The translations under genes and the position numbers were made by a program. Source: Mytilinidion resinicola (taxonomy: Eukaryota; Ascomycota; Dothideomycetes; Mytilinidiales; Mytilinidiaceae). Taken from it: DNA of 64,000 nucleotides. The stretch covers positions 381,523 through 445,522 of the forward strand of contig NW_022985469.1 in assembly GCF_010093595.1 (NCBI RefSeq), written 5' to 3'. The notes under the pieces are model-generated. The model worked only from the letters and a program-made list of their open reading frames with translations. It had not been told where the DNA came from and did not search any database. This document shows positions 36,541 through 48,222 of this stretch, in pieces; within the stretch, counting starts at the first letter, position 1; every line of letters begins with the position of its first letter.

Positions 36541-36951
36541 TTATCGGATAAACGGCGTTAATATTAAATTAATTAGACCTCCTAATATTGCTTTAATTAA
36601 GCCTTTTCTAGATAACCAATTAATTATAGCAATATACTAAGACTCTAATTAATTTAATTAATCTATTAGTTTTAGTAATTAAAGCTTAGCTTTAGTTATA
36701 GTTTTTTTCTAAAAATATTCTAGCTATATTAGCGTAACTAACTTCTATATATATATATAGTAATATTATTATATATATAAAAACGGTATATAGTTAGAAA
36801 ATCTAGTATAAACCTAATTAGTTACCGAAAACTATACTTATAGACTATTTCTAGTAATTTAGTAGTATAAACTATTATATAATCCCTTTCTACTAACCTA
36901 CTAAAGCTGCACCCGCCTTTTTTAGCCTTAAGTTAAGTATTATTATATATA
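36541..36951. other. AT-rich, RIP-degraded sequence of unknown origin
   Basis: Dense TAAT/ATTA and TATA runs with stops in all frames. I recognise no element. Confidence 0.4.
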
Positions 36952-37021
36952 ACGTATTCTACTACTAAGCCGGCTAAACTACTAAGCCGGCTACTTTTCC
37001 TTAGTATAACTAATACTATAT
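36952..37021 (+). repeat. terminal inverted repeat, left, Fot1-like copy 1
   Basis: Begins ACGTATTCTACTACTAAGCC and matches the reverse complement of 38731-38800 with about one mismatch. Confidence 0.9.
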
Positions 37022-38730
37022 GCGCGCAGTTAATTTATTCGCAACTAGCTATAGAACTTATATATAATATACTTAAATTAGATTTAGAAGAAGCTTCTTA
37101 ATCCTTTTTATATATACGCGTATTATACCTAGCCTTTTTATAGTTTCTATAGCGCTGTTAAGCTAGTAGAGCCCTATTTACACTATTTCTACTACCTACC
37201 TTTTTCCGTGGATTAGATGTTCTAGACACTTTAGCAGCTATATATAACGCTGCTGTACTATATTCTATTATACTACTAGTCTAGATTTGCTTTCTTTTAC
37301 AACCTTTACGCTTAGTTATCTCTATTAGTTACTCTTTAAGTTCTTTAACCCGGGCTTTAATAAGTATATTTTTATATAGCATTTCTTTAGCTTCTTTAAT
37401 AAGCTTTAAAAAGCCTTTTTAGGCAGTTATTAGTAACCGTATAAAGGAATTACTTACTAGCCTTAACTATAATCTAAATTCGTATATATTACTTAGGATT
37501 TTTAATTACTATAGTGTTTCTAGTAGAGGTGCTAGTAGTAGGGTTTATAACCGTATATTAAGGCGATTAAGAACTACCTGCGCGTTAATAGGAACTAATC
37601 TAAAGGCCTTAAAGGCCTTTTTACAGTTCTTATATATAAATACATCGAAAAACGCGTTTTTAAAGGCTAGTAGGAAGCCTTTTTTATTAATATAGTAGAC
37701 GCGTCGGCGTGCTAAGTTTTATATATATTAAGAGTACTTTAGCTTTAATAGCAAGAAGTATACTATATTAAGTAGCTAAAGTATATATAATAAATGCGCA
37801 GGTATATAGAGGGTAAGAATTTATTATTTAATATAATAATCCTTAAAATCTTAGTTAAAGTGGCTTTTATAGCCGTCTAAAATTAGTAACCTATATAACC
37901 CCACCTAACGCGCCTTTATATATATATTAAAGTGCTTTAACTACTTAAAACTAAGCTTATTATTAGTCTAGCCGTTTTTAGAAATAGAGAGCTTCTAATT
38001 ATATAGTATCTCTGCTTTTTTATACTATATAGAAATATAAACGCGTTTTTTATAAATAATAAATAGTAGGGTTGTATATCCGGCAGCGCAGATACTCTAG
38101 ATAACTATAACCTACTCTTAGTTGCCTAGTTAAATAAGATTAGGCCTTATATATCTTTTTAAACCTGTAATAACCTTTATTATACTAATTATACCTATTT
38201 AAAAGCTAGTTTTATTAAAGTTGTAGATATTATCTAGGTAAATACTATACTTAGCTATAGTCTTTTATATAAAAGTAAACTATATATTAATAACCTTTAG
38301 GTTTTCCTAGAGTATTCTTTAGTAGTTCTTTACCCGATTAAAAGCTATTTTAAGCTCCTTTATATAAGATATAAACTGTTAAGTCTAGTTCTTACCTACT
38401 AGTATTCCACTATACGCAGCTAGTACTTTATCTACTATATCTACCACCTTATATAACTAGGGCGCAAATCCTCGCAAGTCTAGGTTAAGGATATATCGTA
38501 TAATTATATACTTTTCGGTCGCAGTAAGCTTTAGGCAGTTTAGTTGTAATTAAGGTTAAAATATAATTCTATAGAGCCGATTAGAGAGCCGCTAATATTA
38601 TACGTTAAAGGCTGCTGCAGCGCGTTATATAGTCCTAAATTAACTAGAGGTAAAGGCTTAAAACGCGAGATTAATACTACCTTTTTACTAAAATAGATAA
38701 TCGCTGCGTTATTAATATATTACTGTGTAA

Positions 38731-38800
38731 ATATAGTATTAGTTATACTAAGAAAAAGTAGCCGGCTTAGTAGTTTAGCCGGCTTAGTAGTAGAATACGT
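38731..38800 (-). repeat. terminal inverted repeat, right, Fot1-like copy 1
   Basis: Ends with GTAGAATACGT followed by the TA target dinucleotide. Inverted partner of 36952-37021. Confidence 0.9.
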
Positions 38801-38802
38801 TA

Positions 38803-40494
38803 GTATTAAAATTCCGATAAAAAATTTAGAAAACTAAATATACTATAGATAATCGTTTTTTTACTAAATATTTTTCTAAGGTAATAGTAAAACGCCTTTT
38901 CTATTATCTTTATACCTACTAAAGGCTTTTTTTTACTATTAGTAAAAGGTTAAAAAGGGGCTTAAAGTATAGCGCTTAAATATTCTAATTTCTTTCCTTA
39001 TTTTTTATATTTTATTAGTACGGGCTCTTTTAGTAGCTATTTAAGTACGTATTTAAGTAAGTGCCTTCTATAAATAAATGCTGCTAGCGGTGTAATATAA
39101 TAGCCTAGCGAGATTAGCAGTTTAAATATAATTATAATAAGTAAAATAAAGATAAATAAAGAATTTTATTCTATATTTCTAGAATAATCTAGGCATACTA
39201 TATACTATATATAGGCAATTTAGAAACTAAAGCTCTAATAAGCTAGGAAAGGGCCTAGGTATTCTAAGAATAATTAAGGGTATACTAAATATAATACTTA
39301 AGCAGTTATCCGGGATCCTTTTTATAGTAGTATTAAGCGAGCAAAAGGAAAGCTTAAGTATAGCTATTTATTACTTATATGTTTTTAAACCTTTAGAAAT
39401 AATATAAAAGTAAATATAGTAGGAATTAGGCTCCGTTTTAATAAACTAAAAATATATTACCTAGAGTACTTCTTATAATAGTATTAAGGGAGTAAAAGTA
39501 ACGCTAGAGCAGTTATATATAATACCTACTGCAGCCCTTACTATTACTTTCTAATAATTACTACCTTAAAAAATAGTATATATCCCTATCTACTATATAT
39601 TAAAATAAAGTAAATAAAGAAAAGTAGGTGCTATAGAGGGTAAAAGTGCTCTAAAAGCTATAAAAGCTATAAAAGCTATATAAATAGTAAATAAAGGTAG
39701 TAGTTAAAAAAAAAGGAAAAGGTGTTAAGTTATAACTAATATAGTTAACTTTTTACTTATATATACGCTTAATATATTAATATAGCACCGTAAGCCTAAT
39801 AAGCAGCCTATATAAGGCAGTGCTATAAACCTGCTCCTGTATTATAGTAAGCAGAGCAGATACTTAAGGTATAATAGAGCTAGTAATAGCGTTATAGCCG
39901 TTTAAAGGCCTCTAACCGGACGATAATAATAACAAACCGTATTACTAGAACAGAGGAATAACTATTAAAATAGGTATAAAAACTATCTAATATATATCTA
40001 CTTATATAGGAAGTAAGCTAAATATAGAGCCGATACCTAGGCGTATAATAGAATACCTCTAGGGTAGTAATATAAAGTTTTTACCCTTTCTTTTATTAAA
40101 GCTCTTATTAACTAATAGTATTTATAGTACCTATAGTATTACTAAAGTTATTAGCGGTTAATTAGAGAACTTTAAATAGTATAGTACTTATAGCCTTTGC
40201 CTAGAAAATAGTATTTTTATAGCAGTTAAGTAAAGGACCTTAAATAGCGTAGTACTTATAGCTATTAATAATATAATACCTATAGGCGCCTATTAGCACG
40301 TAAAAAAGCCCGAAGCTCCTAAAAAAAAATAGTTATAGCTAGTATAGTAGGGGTAATAGAGCCGTCCGCTGGATAGGTAGAGGAAAGAAGAATAATAGAC
40401 CGGATAATTTCCAAGCAGATATAATCCCGATAACGCGCTATAAGGCGACAACGCCTAACCAACCCGGCTATAATATATAGAATAGATATAAGTA
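38803..40494. other. unidentified RIP-degraded sequence, left half
   Basis: Stops in every frame. Short tandem AAAGCTATA units occur near 39650-39680. With the target duplication removed, this joins to 48223-51307, so both halves belong to one older sequence that retrotransposon 1 entered. I cannot recognise a protein family. Confidence 0.4.
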
Positions 40495-40499
40495 CTAGG

Positions 40500-41033
40500 T
40501 GTAACAGGTCGTCTCTTCTATACCTTCTAAGTGTTACACACTATAGCAGGGTATAGGCAAGTTGTTATCGGGGTGTAATAGTTTTTAAAAGGTAAGGTAA
40601 TAATTAATTAAGGTTTTAAGACGGGGTTGTTACTTCTAATAGGTAATATTAAAGTCTTAAGTTGAATATAAGGTTCCTATCTATGCAAAGGAGCGTCTCT
40701 TTATATAAAAGCTCCGTCCTAAGAAACCTCTTACTTATATAGCTCTCCGGGCTTGTAGTTCTTAAGCGCTTTAAGCTCGACGAGCGCTCGTACGGCTCTA
40801 TGCTTACTTCCCTTTGCGAGCCTGGCGAGCTATTATATAGCCCTGCCCTTATAATATCCTATTCTTAGATCGTTTCTATCTACTAGCAGTCCGTAGGGGA
40901 ATCCAGGATCCCTATACGTCCTATATATAACCCTTTTAGTTCTGTAACTTAGTTCTATATTATTAGTCTTATCTGCTTACTTATCTCCGCAAGTGCCTCT
41001 GCGCTCGGGTTGTTTATATTACGGGTTATAACA
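40500..41033 (-). repeat. 3' LTR of Gypsy element 1
   Basis: Plus strand begins TGTAACAGGTCGTC and ends GGGTTATAACA, so in element sense it runs TGTTATAACCC to CCTGTTACA. A TTTATATAAAAG box is present inside. It is flanked on the left by CTAGG. Confidence 0.9.
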
Positions 41034-41195
41034 CTCGCTCCCCCTTCTAAGGCTTTCGGCCCGAAAGTATTTCCGTGGTGGGGTCTCGGATAAGTAGCTG
41101 GCAATGCCCTATCTGTTGGGCCGTTATTATGCTACTCTATTTCTTTTTTTATAATATCCAACGCCTTAAAAGCTAAGAAATAAGAAAGCTATCTT

Positions 41196-41763
41196 ATGCT
41201 TACTAATTATATTGCCGCGTCTGGTTTAAAAGTTATGCCTTGTTCCCGGTGTAAGTCTCGGGGTTTATTGTATATAGTTTCTACACCTAACTCGGATTGT
41301 TGTGCCGCCTGCGTTCGGGCGCAATAATTAAACTATAATATTGCTGGCATTTTAGCAGCTGCCTATAAGTTGCTATAGTCTACCGTTATATTTACTTATA
41401 TTCTATCTAACCTTTCCAGGGCGAAAGTTGTTTTATAATAAGGATAAACTTTATTATAAGGAACTTAAAACCCGCGCAACTCTGTTTTCCCTGTTAGAGG
41501 CTTAGAGGGCGGCTATAATAAAACTTAATTATCTGGATTCTTAAAAGGAACTGTTGCGTAAGCGTAGTAAGAAGATAATATGTTATAGTTTTAAGACTCT
41601 AAAGGAGCTTAAGGAAGATAATTATAAGGAGGCTAAGCAGAAAAAACAAGAGCGTGTTAAGCAGGAAGGCTTGCCTTCTGCCTTAAAAACGGTCGGGTAT
41701 TTTTCTTTCTTCCTGGGTGTACTAGACACTGCCAGCCGTCTATTCTATTACTATATATTCTAA
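41196..41763 (+). pseudogene. antisense accessory reading frame of Gypsy element 1 (Cys-rich, coiled-coil)
   Basis: Lies between the chromodomain and the 3' LTR on the strand opposite to gag-pol. The first part has PCSRC, then a short spacer and SDCCAACVRAQ, a Cys-rich motif like those of many fungal hypothetical proteins. The second part is a Lys/Glu-rich helical stretch (KELLRKRSKKI, KELKEDNYKEAKQKKQERV); the stretch 41554-41763 is still an open frame. A frame change occurs between the two parts (41360-41450), either an indel or an intron. The same arrangement occurs in element 2. Function unknown. Confidence 0.6.
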
Positions 41764-41854
41764 TTATATAGCAGTAATATTCCTTCTTCGGGTTCCTTTA
41801 ATCCTTCCTAGTTAGACGGTGCGCTGTCGCTGTTTTTCTAGGCTATTCCGGATT

Positions 41855-44800
41855 CTGGCGGTGAAACTGCCACAGGAGTTCCTAATAGTTCGCTAAACCC
41901 TTAACCGGTTCCTATATATTCTCGGAGGTGCTGTATTTTTTCTACTTAATTAGGTACTTTATTTGCTGACCGTGCTGTCGGAAATCCAGGATTTGCTCGA
42001 CCTTATATTTATTATTATTGTCGACCTCTATATTATTTTCTAGCTTAGCGTTTAATAGTGCGGGTTCCAGTAGTAATATATAGAAAACCGGGTGTATTTT
42101 CATCCTGTTAGGTAGCCTAAGCTTGTAGTTTACTAGGCTAATAATATCCTGTATTTCGAATAGTCCAATCTTAATATAGTTTAACTTTGTGCTTAGTTGT
42201 CTTATTTTAATATTTTTGCGGAGTAGGTAGACTTTATCTCCCCTCTTAAAGGTTGGTGCAATACCCCAGTATTAGTTATAATATTTTGCTAACCTAAGTA
42301 TTAGGAATTAGATATCTATTAAGAGTTGCCTTTATAGTTCTTTAATATTTTCGACTAATAGCAGTGCCCTCTAGGCCCTTATACTATCGAGTTGGGGTTC
42401 TTAATACGCCTCTAGATCGAAACTATAGTTTATAAAGAAGGGTAATACCTTTATTATTTCCGTAGATGCGCTATTATAGGCGAACTAGGCTATTAGTAGT
42501 AGTAATACCTAATTATCCTGCCTGTAATTAATATAGCATTGTAGGTACTATTCTAAAGTCTAATTAAGCCTTTCTATTTACCCGTCCGTTTAAGGGTGAA
42601 ACGCCGTAGAAAGCTTATGCTTTGTTTCTAGTTGTGCAGTAAGGGTCTGCCAGAATTTCGATGTAAAGAGCTTGTCTCGGTCTGAAATTATCTCCTAGGG
42701 TAGCCTGTAATTGCTAACAACGTACTTTAAGAAAGCGTAGGCTAGATCCTCTGCTGTTAATACTTTTTAGTAAGGGATAAAGTATATATATTTAGTTAGT
42801 CTGTCCGTAACTACTAATATTACGTCGTACTTTATATCTATTATAGGTTTAATAGACTGTAGTAGCTTAACTATAAAGTTCTATATAATAGATTTCTATA
42901 CCTTTTCCGGTGTAGAGGAACTCTTTATTAGTCTATATAGTACGTGTCGTACTAACTTATTCTTCGCGTATTCGCATCTGTATATAATTTTCTCCGTTAG
43001 TTTTCTAAGTCTAGGGAAGTAGAATATCCTTATAATTTTTTCCCTTGTTTTTTCCACTTCCTGGTGCCCGTGCACTAGTGTACTATAAAATTCCTTAACA
43101 AGCTCTTTTTATAAGGTTTTAGGTACAAATATCTTGTCCTATAAGGTAATAATACCGTCCTAGATTTCTCCGCGTTTTTAGTTTATAGGTTCTGGGCGCA
43201 AACTTTGCTAGTTATAACCTGCTAAATCCCGGCTTTCTTAATCTACCTTCTATGCTGCCTTAATTCGCCTGTACTATTTGTTGTCCTCGGACCTATAAGC
43301 AGCTGCTGCTTATATATAGTTGAATTTAAGGGTTCCTAGGCTTTTTTCCCGGAGTATAGATTATCTGGCTTTTTTAGCCCCTTCTATATAGTCCGGCCTT
43401 CTGCTAAGTGCGTCTGCACGAGCGTTTTTAGATCCCTTCCAGTACGTAATCCTAAAATTAAAGGTTCCTAGTTTTTCTAACTATTTTACTTATTTTCTAT
43501 TCAACTCCTTAGTTATAGTAAAGTACGTTAGATTTTTATAGTTTATATACACCTGTATTATATATACTGCTCCTTTAAGGTAAACTTTCTACTAACTAAA
43601 TACTTCTACTATAGCTAGCAGTTCCTTGTTATAGATATTATAGTTTAGCTTAGCTAGGCTTAGCTTCCGTAAGTAGAATACTATAGGGTGCAACTTCCCT
43701 TATTTATCTAGTTAGTTAAGTATTGCTCCTAATACTTTATCCGATATATTGCTTTTAATAGTAACTAGTTTCTATAGATTAAAAATTGCTAACACTAGTT
43801 TTAAAGCAAACCGTGCTTTTAGTTTATTAAATGCGCTCTGCGCGTTTAGGGTCTATTTATACTTAATATCCTTTCTAGTAAGTCCTGTTAATAGCTCTGC
43901 AATTTTCGAGTAGCCCTTAATAAACTGCCTATAGTAGTTAGCTAACCCTAGGAATAACTATAGTTTCTTTAAATTCGCGGGTTCTGGCTATTCTTAGATA
44001 GAGGACACCTTGCCTTCTTTTATCTTAATCTGTCCCAGACTAATAACGCATTCTAGGAATCCGACTCTCTACCTATAGAACTTGCACTTATTTAGGTTTA
44101 CTATAAGGTCGTATTTTTTAAGTCTTTTAAGTACCTTTCGCACGTGTATTTTATGTTCGCTTAGCGTTTCTAAGTATATAAGGATATTATCGAGGTATAC
44201 TACTGTAAATCGATCTAGGTAGCCTTTTAACGCTAAGTTAACTACTGCCTAGAACGTTGCTAGCGCGTTAGTAAGCCCGAATAGTATTACTGTATACTTA
44301 AAGTGTCTATATTAAGTTTTAAAAGCCGTTTTCCACTCTTCTCCTTCTCTTATCCTAATTAAATAGTACCCTTTGCGTAGGTCTATCTTTGTAAAGTACT
44401 TAGCCTTATATAGTTAGTCTTTAAGTTCGGAGATTAAAGGTAATAGATAGCGGTTTTTAATTATAATCTTGTTTAGTTGTCTATAGTCCACGCAAAGGTG
44501 TAGCTTACTATTTACCTTTAGGACGAATATTATAGGGTAACCTGCGGGCGATTCCGATAGTCTAATAAATCCTCGCTTTAGGTTCTTTTCCAGGTATTCT
44601 TCTAGCACTTCTAGTTCGCTCTGGGCTAGTAAGTAGATTGGTCCGAACTGCGGTTATTCGCCTGGTACTAGGGGAATATAGTAGTCCTAAGGTTAGTGCT
44701 TTAGTAGTGTATTCTAAACCTTTTCTATAAAGATTCCTTTAAATTTATTGTATTTTTCTAGCACAACTAGTACTTTTGCTGCCTTGGCTAGCTGCCGGCT

Positions 44801-47660
44801 GCTTAGGGGTCTAGGCTACTGTTAGCTTGCTGCCCTGTTTTCTTTTTAGGCTTCTTTACCTTTTAAGGTATCTGTATTAATATCTGGTTTTTGCTTAGGC
44901 TTATCCTAGCGCGGGGTGCCTTTTAGTCCGCTTTCCGATTAGATCCTTACTTTACTAAACTTCTAGTCGACTTAGGGGTTATACTGCTTTAGCTATAGTA
45001 TACCTAAGATTATATCGTGTCTCGCCGTGTTAGTTATATCTATGCTAATAGTTTCTCTGTATTCTTTAATCTATATAACGCCTGGTCGAGTTTCTATAGT
45101 TACCTGCCCGTTGCTATATTGCACAGGTGTGCTATCTACTATATATAGCCTGTAGGGTCTGTTTTTTTATTGCTAAGGGATCCGGTTTCTCCTAATAAAG
45201 TTATAGGATATAAAATTTCCCTATGCGCTACTGTCCAGCAGTGCTCTTACTAGGTTCCTACTAATCTTAACCAATAGGATTACATGTCTATAGTTCTGAA
45301 TAGGAATAGAGTTAGGCTGCGTTGCCGGGTTCCTTTCTTTCTCTATAATATAGGCTTTTCCTACTAGAGTAGCAATAGTTGCGGTTTATATTCCTTTGCC
45401 TTTGGCTGCTCTGTAGGACCTTGTTCTTAGCTGCTCTGGCCGTCCTATTGCTTAAGCGCCTGCTCGTTTTTTAGCTGTTTTTATAGCTAATAGTTTGTAT
45501 ATTTTGTTTCGCAATATACTAGATATAAGTTCTAGTAGTATATCCGCTAGTCTTTACCTTTCCTATATCCTATTAGGTACTAAAAGTCCGCAACTATAGT
45601 AGCTACTCCTATAAGTTTATCTTTTTTACCTATAATATAGTGCTCTGTTTTCTTAAACAGTACTAGTTACGTAATAATATAATATCTTATCCAATATAGG
45701 TACTATTCTTAATATTTCTTATATATTATATACTTGTTGCATTTGTCCTTAATATATAATACCTAAGATATCTATTTATAAAGTAGGTGGTTTTTATCCA
45801 GCCGTTTATCTTCCTTATTATAGACGCCTGTTTCCCTAATAGGGTGTAAAGCTCTATAGATCTCGATCTTAGTTTGCCTTCTATATAGCTCTAGCAGTTC
45901 TTGCTCTAGCCTAATACTAATTTTTCTATTACTGGACTAGTTTTCTAGTTCTTAGTCTTTATTACTGTTATAGTATTCTTTACTATCCTTAATAGGTGAT
46001 TTATTGTCCAGTTCTTACTAAATATTACGGCTTAGGCTTTCTAATATATCTAATCCTGCGCGGGTTCCTGCGCTAATAGTTATTGCTAATATTCCTGCGG
46101 CTGCAGCTATTCTTACTTCTTCTTCTCTGGCAAGCTGTCCTGTAACTCTTTCTATAGCTCTTAGGAATTAGTAACTTACTAGTGCTTTTAGCTCTGCGCC
46201 CGCTATAGCGTTTTCGGCTTCTTGCGCTTCTTGTTCTTTATTAAGGCGTGTAAGAATTTCTCTTACGCTTTACTTATACGTGGCTATAACTCTATTAACC
46301 TGTGCTTCTGTATCCAGTAACTCGGCTTCGCTATTATCTAGTAGCTCGGGTACGTTGGTTTAGAATTCTAATCGCGGTTTAATTATCTAGAACGCCTTAT
46401 TTGTTTCTAACAGGTAGTCGATCTCTATACTTTTAACTTCTACGTCGGCGTAGTAGTTGTCTATAGGGTTGCTATTATACTCTTCGTTTCTTATTATAGT
46501 AATAGTACGTCCTTTTGCCTTCTGCATTAAATAGTACCCTGTTGCCTGCTTATTTAACTAATAGGTAAAGCAGTTGTTATTATAGCACGCGGTTTATAAT
46601 ATAGAATTGTGGCGGTTTATATTTAGCTTTACTATAACTGCTGCTGTTTAGGTGTTCCTAGAGCACTTATTCGTAAAGTGTCCCTGTTCTCTATATAATA
46701 GGCATGCGCTGTTGCGCCTTTTTTCTTGCCTTTCTTTATCGGTAATTGGTTTACCCTTTTAGTTATTGCGTTGTTTTGCGATATCAATCTCTATACGATC
46801 TCCGTAGTTGCGGTTGGTTACTCTTAGCTTTGGTCTAGCTAGTTAGGCGTAAGAACGAAGTCCTCTTTTATCTGCCCGTTCTAGTCGTCGCTTATACTGT
46901 CGACTGTCGATTTATATTGCTATTTCCTCGAGTTTATAGAGGGTTAGAGGCCTTTTACCTTATGCGATTTTGTCCTTAATATCTTTTTTAAGACCTCTGT
47001 AGTACTGTGCTTACAGAGCCTTATCTCCCTATAATAGCTTAGACGCGATTTATATAAATTCTAAAGTATAGCGGCTGGTTAAGCCCTTCTGCTTTAGAAC
47101 TGCTATTTTCTATTCCGCTGTCCGTTCCTTATCGGTGTCTCCGAAGGTTATCTAAAGTGCTAACTTAAAGTATCCGTAGTTGCTAAACATAATATTGGTT
47201 TCTAGTTTCCGGTTATCTGCGTCGGTATTGCTAAGCCAGTCTATAAGCATCGGATTAAACTAGTCGAACGCTTTTTTCTTTAAGAAGGTGGCTGCCATGC
47301 AGACCTTATCCGATTTAAATTCGAGGTTGCTTTAGTTTATGCGCAGGTATAGCCTTATCTGTGTTATAAACGCTCGCAAAGCTCCTTTTTCCCTAGTAAA
47401 CTCTTCGGGCTTATTTATTTTATAGCCTTTATAGCTAACTATTTTAGTAGTAGTAAGCTTCCCTTAGACGGTCTAGAGATTTCCCTGTAGAGCTGTAATC
47501 TTTTTATCTTTAGTATTGCTAGCTTCTTCCAGTGTTTATATTCGTGTAAGCAACGCCTGTATACGTGTTGCTACCTCGGTTATAGTTAGGGTTAGTCCAG
47601 CAGTTATGCTACCCGAAGGGGTTAGTAGGGCTATCTTAATTAATTATCCGTATGCAACTC
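41855..47660 (-). pseudogene. gag-pol relic of Gypsy element 1
   Basis: Order in sense direction: gag with a CCHC knuckle near 46,660-46,708 (one Cys now Tyr, GHFTNKC retained), protease DSSA block near 45,190-45,245, reverse transcriptase with a still-open 64-codon stretch at 44414-44608 (CVDYRQLNK) and the YLDD box now YLDN near 44,170-44,205, integrase zinc segment LVHGHQEVEK near 43,055-43,080, and a C-terminal chromodomain (YSTSEN, EPVKGLANY) near 41,855-42,000. Gag-protease-RT-RNaseH-integrase-chromodomain is the chromovirus order. Many in-frame stops make it non-functional. Confidence 0.85.
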
Positions 47661-47683
47661 CTTTAATATAGCGGTGTTTAAAA

Positions 47684-48217
47684 TATAACGGGTTGTCTTT
47701 TCTATACCTTCTAAGTGTTACACACTACAGCAGGGTATAGGCAAGTTGTTATCGGGGTGCAATAGTCTTTAAAAGGTAAGGCAATAATTAATTAAGGTTT
47801 TAAGACGGGGTTATTACTTCTAATAGGTAATATTAAAGTCTTAAGTTAAATATAAGGTTTCTATTTATATAAAGAAGCGTCCCTTTATATAAAAGCTCCG
47901 TCCTAAAAAACCTCTTACTTATATAGCTCTCCGGGCTCGTAGTCCTCGAGCGCCTCGAGCTCGACGAGCGCTTGTACGGCTCTATGCTTACTTCCCTTTG
48001 CGAGCCTAGCAAGCTATTATATAGCCCTGCCCTTGTAATATCCTATTCTTAGATTGTTCCTATCTACTAGCAGTCTGTAGAGGAATCTAGGATCCCTATG
48101 CGTTCTATATATAACCCTTTTAGTCCTGTAACTTAGTTCTGTATTATTAGTCTTATTTACTTACTTATCTCTGCGAGTGCCTCTGCGCTCAGGTTGTTCG
48201 TATTACGGGTTGTAACA
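47684..48217 (-). repeat. 5' LTR of Gypsy element 1
   Basis: Same length as the other LTR (534 bases). Differences seen are mainly C/T or G/A transitions. Its first bases TATAACGGG correspond to TGTAACAGG in the partner. Followed by CTAGG at 48218-48222. Confidence 0.9.
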
Positions 48218-48222
48218 CTAGG

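Larger units (their letters stand above)
36952..38800 (-). mobile_element. pogo/Fot1-like DNA transposon, copy 1 (RIP-inactivated)
   Basis: A 1,849-base element bounded by nearly perfect 70-base terminal inverted repeats (36952-37021 and 38731-38800) and flanked by TA on both sides (36950-36951, 38801-38802), as for the Tc1/mariner superfamily. Size fits fungal Fot1 elements. Each terminal repeat contains the word CTACTAAGCCGGC twice. On the minus strand a transposase relic is readable, for example LLILDGYKSHF (catalytic Asp block) near 37865-37895 and NKFLPSIYLR just after; stops replace Gln and Trp codons. It cannot encode a working transposase. Confidence 0.82.
40500..48217 (-). mobile_element. 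chromodomain Ty3/Gypsy retrotransposon, element 1, complete but degraded
   Basis: 7,718 bases. The LTRs at 40500-41033 and 47684-48217 are each 534 bases. The target duplication CTAGG lies at 40495-40499 and 48218-48222. Protein relics run on the minus strand, so the 5' LTR is the right one. A purine tract (AGAAGGGGGAGCGAG in minus orientation) lies directly inside the 3' LTR, as expected for plus-strand priming. The primer-binding region next to the 5' LTR reads TTTTAAACACCGC and matches no tRNA I can name. Coding capacity is destroyed by stops, mostly at expected Gln or Trp codons. Confidence 0.88.

Noticed and set aside
44414..44608. Reverse transcriptase fragment as an intact gene
   Set aside because: Only 64 codons remain open inside a retrotransposon full of stops; it is part of the gag-pol relic.
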